Positions 55,001 to 60,922 of a DNA stretch of 60,922 nt are shown here, one piece after another; the stretch's first letter is position 1; each line of letters starts with the position of its first letter. The notes below the pieces were generated by a model, which saw nothing but the letters and a program-made list of their open reading frames with translations, made no database searches and had not been told where the DNA came from. The position numbers were made by a program, and so were the translations under genes. The stretch lies in contig JAPLCU010000019.1 of the NCBI GenBank assembly GCA_026392045.1, positions 1 to 60,922 of the forward strand. Direction: 5' to 3'. This stretch comes from Armatimonadota bacterium (lineage in GTDB: Bacteria; Armatimonadota; UBA5829).

Positions 55001-57187
55001 GACGCGGATACGGTGATCATCACCGCGACCTTCACGGAGGCCAACGGGATCAACGAGACGACCCCGCCGACGATCACCATTACTAATGGCGGAGTCACCG
55101 CCGCAGCGATGAACAGGTCGACCAACCTTGTCTGGACATACACATGGGATGTCCCGGCGGGCAGCGCCGCCGCGACGGTGAGCATTTCCGCCACTGACAT
55201 GGAGGGCAACCCTAACAGCCCCGCCACGGGGCAGACCACCTACACGATTGACAACACGGCTCCGACGGTATTGAGCGTGACCAGCAATCTGGCAAACGGC
55301 AGTTACAAAGTGGGGCAGGTGGTTGACGTTCGCGTAACGTTCAGCGAAGCTGTGACTTATGTAGCTGGCACCGGCGTTGCTCAGATTCAGTTGGAGACGG
55401 GCGCTACGGATCGTCAGGTTGCTTACAGCAGCGGCAGTGGAGCCGCCGTGTTAATATTCAACTATACGGTACAAGCCGGGGACGCCTCACTTGATCTGGA
55501 GTATCTGAGCACCTCGGCATTAACGCTGACGGGGACGGCCAGCATCAAGGACACCGCCGGCAACAACGCAACCCTGACCTTGCCGACTCTGTATACACCG
55601 GCCTCGCTGGGCGGCAGCAAGGCCATTGTGATCGACGGGATCGCTCCGACGGTATTGAGCGTGACCAGCAATCTGGCAAACGGCAGTTACAAAGCGGGGC
55701 AGGTGGTTGACGTTCGCGTAACATTCAGCGAAAATGTGACTTACGCAGCCGGCACCGGCGTTGCTCAGATTCAGTTGGAGACGGGCGATACGGACCGTCA
55801 GGTTGCTTACACCAGCGGCAGTGGAACTGCCGTGTTACTATTCAACTACACGGTACAAGCCGGGGACGCCTCACTTGATCTGGAGTATCTGAGCACCTCG
55901 GCATTAACGCTGACGGGGACGGCCACCATCAGGGACGCTGTTCTCAACAACGCAACCCTGACCTTGCCGACTCTGTATACAGCGAACTCGCTGGGCGGCA
56001 GCAAGGCCATTGTGATCGACACTACGGCTCCGACGGTATTGAGCATTGTCCGCAAGACGCCGCTTGGGCAGTATTATAACGGCGCTTCGGTGGTCTGGAC
56101 AGTGACCTTCAACGAGACAATCAATGCCACAACCGTGTCTAATGCGGACTTCACCCTGGTAGACGTTAGCGCTACGATCACCGGTGAGAGCATTACCAGC
56201 GTCACCCCGACGACTGGCACCGCCGCCGCATTTGACGTGACGGTCAATACTGGGACTAGCGGCAATGGCACTCTGCGCCTTGATGTAATGGGCACGGCCA
56301 CCATCAACGACGTGGCTGGCAACGATATCACGGCTAACTACACCAGCGGCGAGACTTACATCATCGACAAGACCGCTCCGACGGTGTCGACAGTGCTTGT
56401 GCAGACCGGTCTGACCGTGGACGTGACCTTCAGCGAGGCTATGGGAACTGGGGTCACTACTGCTGGCAACTACACTGTATCGGGCACCGGCAAAGGCACG
56501 CTGGCTAACAATCCTAATAGCGTGGCTCTTGTGAGCGGGAACAAATACCGGCTCACGTGGACCGCCGGCGAGATGGTAGACGGCGGTGACATCACTATCA
56601 CTGTTGCCAGCGCGCAGGACTTGGCCGGAAACACCATCGGCTCTCCGAACTCCGGGACTCATACTGGCGGTGGTATCGGGTCGACTTCGACGCCTGTTGC
56701 CAACTTGGCTGCTCTCAAGCTTAAGGCTGGCACTGGCGAGACTGTCAAACTGACGGGTACCGTTACAGTTACCTGCAAAAACAGTGGCCTATTCTTTGTT
56801 GGCGAACAGTCCTACAAGGGCTGCATCAAGGTAGTGGGAACTGCTGTCGTTACAGCTGGCGCTTACATTACTGACCTGATCGGTATCGTAACTGTTGATG
56901 GCTACGGTCAGTATACAATCACCATTGGCAGCAATCCTGTTACCACCACAACCGGCGGCAGCGTGATCAAGGCTGTTGGTGCAAACAATAAAACTGCTAA
57001 GACCGATGCTAAACTACGGACCAACCTTGTGAAGGTTTGGGGATTAGTTGCCGGCGCTACGATTGATGATGGCTATGGCGCTCCGATCACTGTCATCAAC
57101 CCTGCTTTAGGCGCGGGTGTTGTCGCGGTCAGCGGTATTCTGTGGCGAGAGGGCGGCGATGTCGTTCTCTACCAGAATCTTCCGTAA
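52064..57187 (+). CDS. Large secreted kexin-like subtilisin protease with Ig-like repeats
   Basis: 1707 residues. Signal peptide (about 1-44, behind a charged N-terminus). One Ig/Big-like repeat (45-165), then an S8 catalytic domain with D222 in IIDDGFEITHPDL, H262 in DIHGTAAAGVAA and S442 in GTSSCAPLVAGVM. A P/homoB domain follows (about 526-648: NITHTWRGDLEAVL, WGENPAGTWTLKVLD). Then repeats: three SwmB-like VSTV.VQTGLTVDVTF units, two VVLTDDHPD.. units, two further copies of the N-terminal repeat, and a C-terminal OB-type domain (NLAALKLKAGTGETVKLTG, given in part). AAGGAG is 8 bases before the ATG. Probably surface-bound or released. Confidence 0.88.
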   Translation: MLNTNVVLAPLHSSAKRNLARGLRLSFALSIVLILLTVPALSAVTTVTSVTSNLANGSYTVGQVVDVRVTFSLPVTYLAGTGVAQIQLETGITDRQVAYSSGTGTAELVFNYTVQATDTSPDLEYLSASALTLTGTATIKNGTTNATLTLPALNTANSLGGSKAIMIAFVPNDPYFHRDTPSEGWPGQWHLINEYDSGLDARVQGAWNRGIIGTGVTIGIIDDGFEITHPDLSGNYIAADSWDFIGNDANPSPSLVDPVDIHGTAAAGVAAARGGNGIGVTGAAPNAGFAGLRVNSTMETRRDATLYHSSGSNTNIKIKNHSYAATTPYVLTADEETALATSAAAGTIHVFAAGNERGSIGQDSNKKDLQNSPDAITVAGMGSNGIFSSFSCFGANVFVTAPSSSSGQFGITTTDLTTAAFGYNDSVDSFPNTDYTSAFGTSSCAPLVAGVMALVKQVQPNLNVRFAKHLLVRTSDVVDPTDTTTESGGGWKTNGAGYKFNQNYGFGLVNADALTQAAVLYTGVTALTTVSTGTINVAAPIPDNDPAGVSRTFNIASTTPLEEVLVTLNITHTWRGDLEAVLTSPSGTTSRLMRSYANDSGANINWTFSTNAFWGENPAGTWTLKVLDTSDYDTGTWNSYSATLRMGSLNPAPTVSTVAVQTGLTVDVTFSEAMVTAGVTTAGNYTLSGTGKGTLASNPTSVALVSGNKYRLTWTAGEMVNGGDIKITVANVQSLVGLYTIGWPNSGTHIGGGIGTPPAVSTVTVQTGLTVDVTFTEAMAAAGGVLTAGNYTVSGAGKGTLADNPDSVVLKTGNTYTLTWLAPSEMKIAGVITITVANVQDLAGNPIGATNSKNGVGSGIAPTVVLSDDHPDNIVCDANTVIITATFTEANGINETTPPKISINNGGVTSVVMTKTSNLIWTYTWNVPTTTPTPATVSISATDLAGNLNTPATGKTSYIVDNVKPTVVLTDDHPDAFVRDADTVIITATFTEANGINETTPPTITITNGGVTAAAMNRSTNLVWTYTWDVPAGSAAATVSISATDMEGNPNSPATGQTTYTIDNTAPTVLSVTSNLANGSYKVGQVVDVRVTFSEAVTYVAGTGVAQIQLETGATDRQVAYSSGSGAAVLIFNYTVQAGDASLDLEYLSTSALTLTGTASIKDTAGNNATLTLPTLYTPASLGGSKAIVIDGIAPTVLSVTSNLANGSYKAGQVVDVRVTFSENVTYAAGTGVAQIQLETGDTDRQVAYTSGSGTAVLLFNYTVQAGDASLDLEYLSTSALTLTGTATIRDAVLNNATLTLPTLYTANSLGGSKAIVIDTTAPTVLSIVRKTPLGQYYNGASVVWTVTFNETINATTVSNADFTLVDVSATITGESITSVTPTTGTAAAFDVTVNTGTSGNGTLRLDVMGTATINDVAGNDITANYTSGETYIIDKTAPTVSTVLVQTGLTVDVTFSEAMGTGVTTAGNYTVSGTGKGTLANNPNSVALVSGNKYRLTWTAGEMVDGGDITITVASAQDLAGNTIGSPNSGTHTGGGIGSTSTPVANLAALKLKAGTGETVKLTGTVTVTCKNSGLFFVGEQSYKGCIKVVGTAVVTAGAYITDLIGIVTVDGYGQYTITIGSNPVTTTTGGSVIKAVGANNKTAKTDAKLRTNLVKVWGLVAGATIDDGYGAPITVINPALGAGVVAVSGILWREGGDVVLYQNLP
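52200..56020 (+). repeat. Near-identical ~370-bp repeats in the protease gene
   Basis: Units begin GTGACCAGCAATCTGGC at 52213, 55278 and 55663, each coding NLANGSY then VGQVVDVRVTFS, QIQLETG, SGTGTA and LEYLS, ending at CTGGGCGGCAGCAAGGCCATT (52538, 55607 and 55991). Units 2 and 3 are almost identical at the DNA level, the first is more changed. Likely sites of recombination. Confidence 0.85.
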
Positions 57188-57225
57188 TAACAACTAGTTA
57201 CCTTAGGTAACACTGATACATAAGG

Positions 57226-57268
57226 CTGCACCGCTCTAGCAAGAAATTGCAGAGCGGTGCAGTCTTTT
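57226..57268 (+). terminator. Terminator of the protease gene
   Basis: CTGCACCGCTCT (57226-57237) pairs with AGAGCGGTGCAG (57251-57262), 12 bp perfect, followed by TCTTTTTG. A strong intrinsic terminator. Confidence 0.92.
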
Positions 57269-57374
57269 TGAATTTTAATTGCTAGCGCAGGGATTACCGC
57301 ACCGCATAAAAAGTTGCAAAGCTGTAAGAATAAATCGAGTAACTAGCAGGGCACGGATAAAGTCACAAAGATAT

Positions 57375-57452
57375 ACTTCGGGACTGTTTTTCGTCCCGAA
57401 GGGTGAGGTTCTCAAGTGTGCTTCGGGGCGAAAAGGGAGCCCGCGAAGCATA
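57375..57452. repeat. Hairpin repeat, left member of an inverted pair
   Basis: CTTCGGGAC (57376-57384), loop TGTTTTTC, GTCCCGAAG (57393-57401). A weaker copy GCTTCGGGGC...GCCCGCGAAGC follows (about 57419-57449). The same stem and loop, inverted, are at 58142-58169. Confidence 0.75.
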
Positions 57453-57614
57453 ATCCGCCTGATTAGCAGACTTTATCCGGAGGCTGCTAGGAGGAAGTAA
57501 ACTAGCTTTAGATAAGTACTACTGTAGTAGAGGTGGCGGGCGCGAATGCTGTTTCATTGTGAAATTGGTTCAAGTGACTCGGATTTACCTCACAAACGCA
57601 CAAGGAGACGCTAA

Positions 57615-57755
57615 ATGAAAAACGGTTTCATGATGTTGGTCGTTGGCACGATGCTGATGCTTGCGTGCATTAATGCAATAGCAAGCGACGACCTGCAACT
57701 TGTATTGCGCTGTAGATGTAATTCACAGCTATATAATTATTGCCTTCTTTCTTAA
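57615..57755 (+). pseudogene. Truncated start of an exported protein gene
   Basis: From ATG 57615, with AAGGAG 7 bases upstream, the frame codes a good signal peptide MKNGFMMLVVGTMLMLACIN and then ASDD before it runs into unrelated sequence and stops at 57753-57755. The body of the gene is gone. From about 57690 the bases belong to the 3' part of the minus-strand broken gene. Confidence 0.6.
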
Positions 57756-58074
57756 GAACGGCAAGCACATAGCCCGGCGGAATTGGAGGCATAGGCATTC
57801 TTGCCAAATCATGATACAGGACTTTAAGATCGGAGCCAGGCTGAACCTCTCCTTAAATGATCCGCCCTACTCGAAATGTCATCTGGAAATCCGCATACCC
57901 CTTGCTATCAGCAGCGCCAGCCACACTACCTGTTACGCGGCCCGTGCAAATAACATCCCCTTTGGGGGCATCATTCTCAAGCTGAAACGATGATCCCATG
58001 CGAGCTAACGCAGCACAGCAAAGAACCAAAAGCAGCATTACCGAGATCGACAAAATCCCGATTTGCTTTAACAT
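57685..58074 (-). pseudogene. Exported protein gene broken by an in-frame stop
   Basis: From ATG 58074 (GGGAGGA upstream) a signal peptide (1-25), then SSFQLENDAPKGDVICTGRV and FQMTFRVGRII, then TAA at 57853-57855. Reading straight on in the same frame gives GEVQPGSDLKVLYHDLARM and PPIPPGYVLAVLKKEGNNYI, which continues the same domain. An AAA (Lys) to TAA change explains it. The 3' end is also lost at about 57690. No family is recognised. Confidence 0.65.
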
Positions 58075-58101
58075 AACTTATTCCTCCCTAAATCTAATAT
58101 G

Positions 58102-58130
58102 TTTGTATGCTTGAGCACGCTTTTTGTCAA
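58102..58130 (-). promoter_or_regulatory. Promoter of the broken exported-protein gene
   Basis: Minus strand TTGACA (58125-58130), 17 bp, TACAAA (58102-58107). Confidence 0.5.
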
Positions 58131-58141
58131 TTATCAGGCGT

Positions 58142-58169
58142 GCTTCGGGACGAAAAACAGTCCCGAAGC
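58142..58169 (-). terminator. Hairpin after the STN-protein gene (right member of inverted pair)
   Basis: GCTTCGGGAC (58142-58151), loop GAAAAACA, GTCCCGAAGC (58160-58169). It lies 8 bases beyond the minus-strand stop at 58177, so it may act as its terminator, although no T-run follows. Confidence 0.6.
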
Positions 58170-58176
58170 ATAGAAC

Positions 58177-59487
58177 CTACCACGAACGCCCACCCCCGTA
58201 TGATCCGCCATAAGGCCCACCGGTGTTCGTGTTTTCATTGGAGCTTGGCGGAGCTGACCGAGGCTCGGATTCCAGAATGAGTTTCTTAGGCGCAGGTGTT
58301 GCTGCGCTCTTTTTGGGACTTGCCGAAGCTTTGGGACCTGGTGTAGCGACTGCCTCTTTGATGATGAACAAGTTGCCTTTCAGTGTATAGGCCAACCCAA
58401 CAGGATTGATTATGGCCTCGAGCGCCTCGGTTAGAGTCATGTCTACCAGGCGCACAGTTACCAATCTGGAGCTTGTCGATTTCGATGAGCGGTTACCAAT
58501 GGAGTAGTTGACGCCCGCTGTTTTGAGCAGCGAACTAATTAACTCGGCGTCATATTGTCCATATTGCATTCCTCCGGCCCCGGCAGTTATAACGGTATAT
58601 TTCCAAACACCATCCGAGCCTTTATACGTTCCAATCATCGGGATGGCCTGTAATGATGGAGTGGTGTAGTGAAAAACGGACGCGAAGCTGGCTGTGCCTT
58701 GGTCTTTGATAATACCGTCTTCGCCTGTTGGAGGCTTCAGCCCGGCAGCGGCAACAACCATCTCGGCGGCCATTCTTAGCGGAAACAAGCTGAATTTTGC
58801 GCCAGGCATTATAGTCTTGCCCAAACTGTCGCTAAATTTCCATTTCAAAGGATCATCACCGCCAGTGGCAGTAATTAGGGCTTTGTATGCATCTTCGACA
58901 GCCATTGCCGGGATTTCGAGCGTGACAGGGGTTCCGGGTGTTACTGCAGGGCGATCAGGCACCTCAGGGCGATCAGGCACCTCGCCACCACCATAACCAC
59001 CATAACCACCATAACCACCGCGTGATTGTTTGGCCGATTTCACTAACTGCGCTAGTTTTGCTTTATCTTCATACTCACTGGGAGTCACGATAACATAAAG
59101 CCCATCTTCACGAACAGTGAAGCAGGCAATATCTTTCAACACGGCTTTAAGCGCGTCCTCAAGCGATGCATTCTGGATATTTAGTGTAACATTCAAAGGT
59201 TTAATGATTTGTGTTGCGGCAGGCGAGACATAGTATTCCGCTCTAGCTTGACGGAATATTTCACTCAACGCTAGTTCCATTGGGGAATTGTCGCTCAGTT
59301 GAGGCGATCCTGGATACCGATTGGATCCGCCGATGTTTATCGTCTGCTTGGATACTTTCGCGCTAGCTGATTGCGGCGCAGGCGCGGTTGATGGAACACT
59401 TTTCAGATTGTCTTGCGCTTGGACAGAAACTGCCAAGATTACTATTCCAATTGCGATTGCCAGTGTCTTCATATACTTTGTTTTCAT
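58177..59487 (-). CDS. Exported STN-domain protein (secretin/TonB-receptor short N-terminal domain)
   Basis: 436 residues. Signal peptide (1-24). An STN-type domain at about 85-145 (PLNVTLNIQNASLEDALKAV then REDGLYVIV), a Gly/Tyr run (GYGGYGGYGGG, about 163-173), a repeated PDRPEVPDRP, a middle domain, and a second STN-like block at about 340-390 (VTVRLVDMTLTEALEAIINP). The C-terminus is a Pro/Ala/Lys linker then GGPYGGSYGGGRSW. There is no secretin or TonB barrel domain. Its ATG overlaps the anti-sigma stop (ATGA), tying it to the sigma system. Confidence 0.75.
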   Translation of the reverse strand: MKTKYMKTLAIAIGIVILAVSVQAQDNLKSVPSTAPAPQSASAKVSKQTINIGGSNRYPGSPQLSDNSPMELALSEIFRQARAEYYVSPAATQIIKPLNVTLNIQNASLEDALKAVLKDIACFTVREDGLYVIVTPSEYEDKAKLAQLVKSAKQSRGGYGGYGGYGGGEVPDRPEVPDRPAVTPGTPVTLEIPAMAVEDAYKALITATGGDDPLKWKFSDSLGKTIMPGAKFSLFPLRMAAEMVVAAAGLKPPTGEDGIIKDQGTASFASVFHYTTPSLQAIPMIGTYKGSDGVWKYTVITAGAGGMQYGQYDAELISSLLKTAGVNYSIGNRSSKSTSSRLVTVRLVDMTLTEALEAIINPVGLAYTLKGNLFIIKEAVATPGPKASASPKKSAATPAPKKLILESEPRSAPPSSNENTNTGGPYGGSYGGGRSW

Positions 59488-60233
59488 ATCCGTTTATCCT
59501 CCAAATTGGTATTGTCGGGCGATTCGGTAACTTGTTCTTGCCCATCTTCATCTATAATCTTACGGTAATTGGTGACGGCGCCGGTAATTTGATTTCTTGA
59601 TTCTACATCTATAATTGTTTGCGGAGTAGGCGTTCTGGTAACAACAACAACGCAGCAGTATTGTTCTTTGGACGCTGAATTATCGGTGTTTGCACTTTCA
59701 GCCACACAAGGCTCAGGCATGATTGGGCGCTTTACGATCTGCACTTGAACTCGGATCTTCCCAGAATGGAGCCGCGCAGCCGGTCCACGCTTCTCACGCG
59801 GTAAATCAGGCTTGTGAACCACTATTTCTGGCATATTTGGCTTCGGCGCATGCGGCAAAATAATGTATTTAGGCGCTTTTACGACGATCTTATCGGGCGC
59901 ATTCCTGATTATCGGCCAGTTCAGCGCAAAGATGGCAATAGTAATTATAGCCACAACAGAAACTGCAGCGACACGAAAAGCCATAGCTTTTCTGGGTAGT
60001 CTTGCAGACGGAATCGGCTCCAGCTTGATCATTGCCATAACCGAATCGACTACATTGGGAATGTCCAAATCCTGCTGCAATGCCCTTGTCAGGTTGGCTT
60101 TTGCGGACTGGATATTGGCCAATCGATTTCTGCAATCCTCGCATCGGGCGATGTGCGCGCGGATCAACAGCGCTTTCCAGCCGCCAATCCCATTTTCAGC
60201 GTATCGAAGCAGGTCTATGTCAGAACATCTCAT
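59484..60233 (-). CDS. Zinc-finger anti-sigma factor with long extracytoplasmic tail
   Basis: 249 residues. N-terminal zf-HC2 (anti-sigma zinc finger) with HIARCEDCRN, a membrane helix (about 104-122, AVSVVAIITIAIFAL), and a basic, Pro-rich outer part with a Cys-Cys pair (QYCCVVVV). It should hold the ECF sigma factor at the membrane. ATG 60233 overlaps the sigma gene's end, with GGAGGAGG upstream; the longer frame to 60314 runs inside the sigma gene. Confidence 0.85.
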   Translation of the reverse strand: MRCSDIDLLRYAENGIGGWKALLIRAHIARCEDCRNRLANIQSAKANLTRALQQDLDIPNVVDSVMAMIKLEPIPSARLPRKAMAFRVAAVSVVAIITIAIFALNWPIIRNAPDKIVVKAPKYIILPHAPKPNMPEIVVHKPDLPREKRGPAARLHSGKIRVQVQIVKRPIMPEPCVAESANTDNSASKEQYCCVVVVTRTPTPQTIIDVESRNQITGAVTNYRKIIDEDGQEQVTESPDNTNLEDKRI

Positions 60234-60771
60234 ATTTGGCCTCCTCCAGCTTCTTTGCAAGCATTTGCCTGGCTCGATGCAGGCGCGTGTATATCGCTCC
60301 CGGCTGCTCGTCAAGAATCTCTGCGATTTCTTTCAAATCGAGCTCCTCGCCATATCGAAGAGCAATAATCGTCCGATAATCAGGCGGCAGCCCTGCAACT
60401 GCTTCCTGAATCTCCTGAAAACCCGCCCTGCTGAGCACTTCGTTGAGCACCGGATTGTCGTCCGGCTGCTTTGATGATGAGCTGAGATCGTCAAGTTCAT
60501 CGCTCGGCAATTCCCTAACCGGCCTCCGCAAACAGATATTTACGATGATTCGCCGGACCCATCCCCCGAACTTGCTTCGTTCACGGCATTCCGCCAGTTT
60601 TCTATATGCCTGCAAAAATGCTTCCTGCAAAACATCCTCAGCTTCCTCGCGCCTGCCCAGCATCTGGTAGGCCAAACGGTATAGATCGCCCTGATGCCTC
60701 AGCATCAGATCGCGGTAATCCTCTGATCTGCCGCGCAGCACGCGCTCGATAATCTCTTCGTCTGGAATCAA
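60220..60771 (-). CDS. ECF-family RNA polymerase sigma factor
   Basis: 183 residues. Region 2 (about 20-85: HQGDLYRLAYQMLGRREEAE and DVLQEAFLQAYRKL, with GGWVRRIIVNICLR) and region 4 (about 122-175: LPPDYRTIIALRYGEELDLK and AEILDEQPGAIYTRLHRARQ). No region 3. TTG 60771 with AGGTAGG upstream. The order sigma, anti-sigma, STN protein is transcribed together, the genes overlapping. Its target promoter was not found. Confidence 0.92.
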   Translation of the reverse strand: MIPDEEIIERVLRGRSEDYRDLMLRHQGDLYRLAYQMLGRREEAEDVLQEAFLQAYRKLAECRERSKFGGWVRRIIVNICLRRPVRELPSDELDDLSSSSKQPDDNPVLNEVLSRAGFQEIQEAVAGLPPDYRTIIALRYGEELDLKEIAEILDEQPGAIYTRLHRARQMLAKKLEEAKYEMF

Positions 60772-60922
60772 TAAGAACCTACCTTACGGCGATCTCCGGC
60801 TTACATAGTACATGATGCTGTTGCCACTGGGAATCTTACAAGATAAGCTGATTTTACACGAAATTACGATTGAGTGTCGAATTTAGTGATAACACGAGAG
60901 AGTTCAGTCTTGCGGGAATTAC
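60772..60922. other. Upstream region at the window edge
   Basis: 150 bp ahead of the sigma gene. No strong -35/-10 was found; an ECF self-promoter would be expected here. Confidence 0.4.

Noticed and set aside
57279-57500. 73-residue ORF after the protease
   Set aside because: Runs through hairpin repeats; no ribosome site and no family.
58980-59020. Short CCACCATAA tandem run considered as CRISPR-like or satellite
   Set aside because: It is the 9-bp coding repeat for the Gly-Gly-Tyr stretch of the STN protein.

Overview
The window looks like one continuous piece of a bacterial chromosome (not plasmid or phage) from a Gram-negative-type (diderm) organism: it has an OstA/LptD-like outer-membrane barrel, MotA/MotB, an ECF sigma/anti-sigma pair, an exported protein with a c-type heme site, and the conserved cluster rpmH-rnpA-yidD-yidC-jag-mnmE. 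TTG and GTG starts behind strong GGAGG sites are frequent, and promoters are close to TTGACA-17/18-TATAAT. The gene mix would suit a little-studied phylum such as Armatimonadota or a relative; that placement is inference and was not tested.

Layout. 1-2342: amidohydrolase (cut by the window edge), CPBP protease, STAS anti-sigma antagonist. 2445-8949: small membrane protein, aconitase, E2 acyltransferase, PHP phosphoesterase, sugar nucleotidyltransferase, alpha/beta hydrolase. 9021-13342: a MITE-like element, zinc-ribbon protein plus RNase H, HicAB, and murA-mreB. 14069-15733: secreted NlpC/P60 hydrolase and a Spy-like Cys/Pro-rich protein. 15791-22431 (minus): a long unit accB-hom-thrC-purC-apgM-like-tilS, in which the apgM-like gene is well placed to supply the missing homoserine kinase step. 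22752-26154: HzsA-related heme protein and Nif3. 26422-29195: motA-motB and an XRE/ImmA pair. 29238-32654: a second MITE copy directly against the gyrB promoter, gyrB, and a TacA/TacT toxin-antitoxin. 32712-39674: MFS exporter, rluD, a 59-residue DUF951 gene, DUF72, then an isoleucine T-box leader and an IleRS with unusual active-site motifs. 39818-44674: truncated metallophosphoesterase, Ig/OstA/barrel protein, uvrB. 44763-51145: HEAT-repeat membrane protein, third MITE copy, and the rpmH-to-mnmE cluster. 51252-60771: vapB with a wrecked vapC, a 1707-residue kexin-like subtilase, two broken genes between inverted hairpin repeats, and a sigma/anti-sigma/STN-protein operon.

Main observations: (1) three copies of a ~204-bp foldback element with terminal inverted repeats and 9-bp target duplications, each just upstream of a promoter; (2) IleRS with GVHH in place of HIGH, the signature linked to mupirocin hyper-resistance; (3) in-frame 24-bp tandem repeats inside mnmE that match an intergenic repeat; (4) an operon that couples sigma and anti-sigma factors to a free-standing STN-domain protein; (5) several genes caught in decay (vapC remnant, an exported protein with an in-frame stop, an orphaned signal peptide, a clipped phosphoesterase). 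No rRNA, tRNA or CRISPR array was seen.
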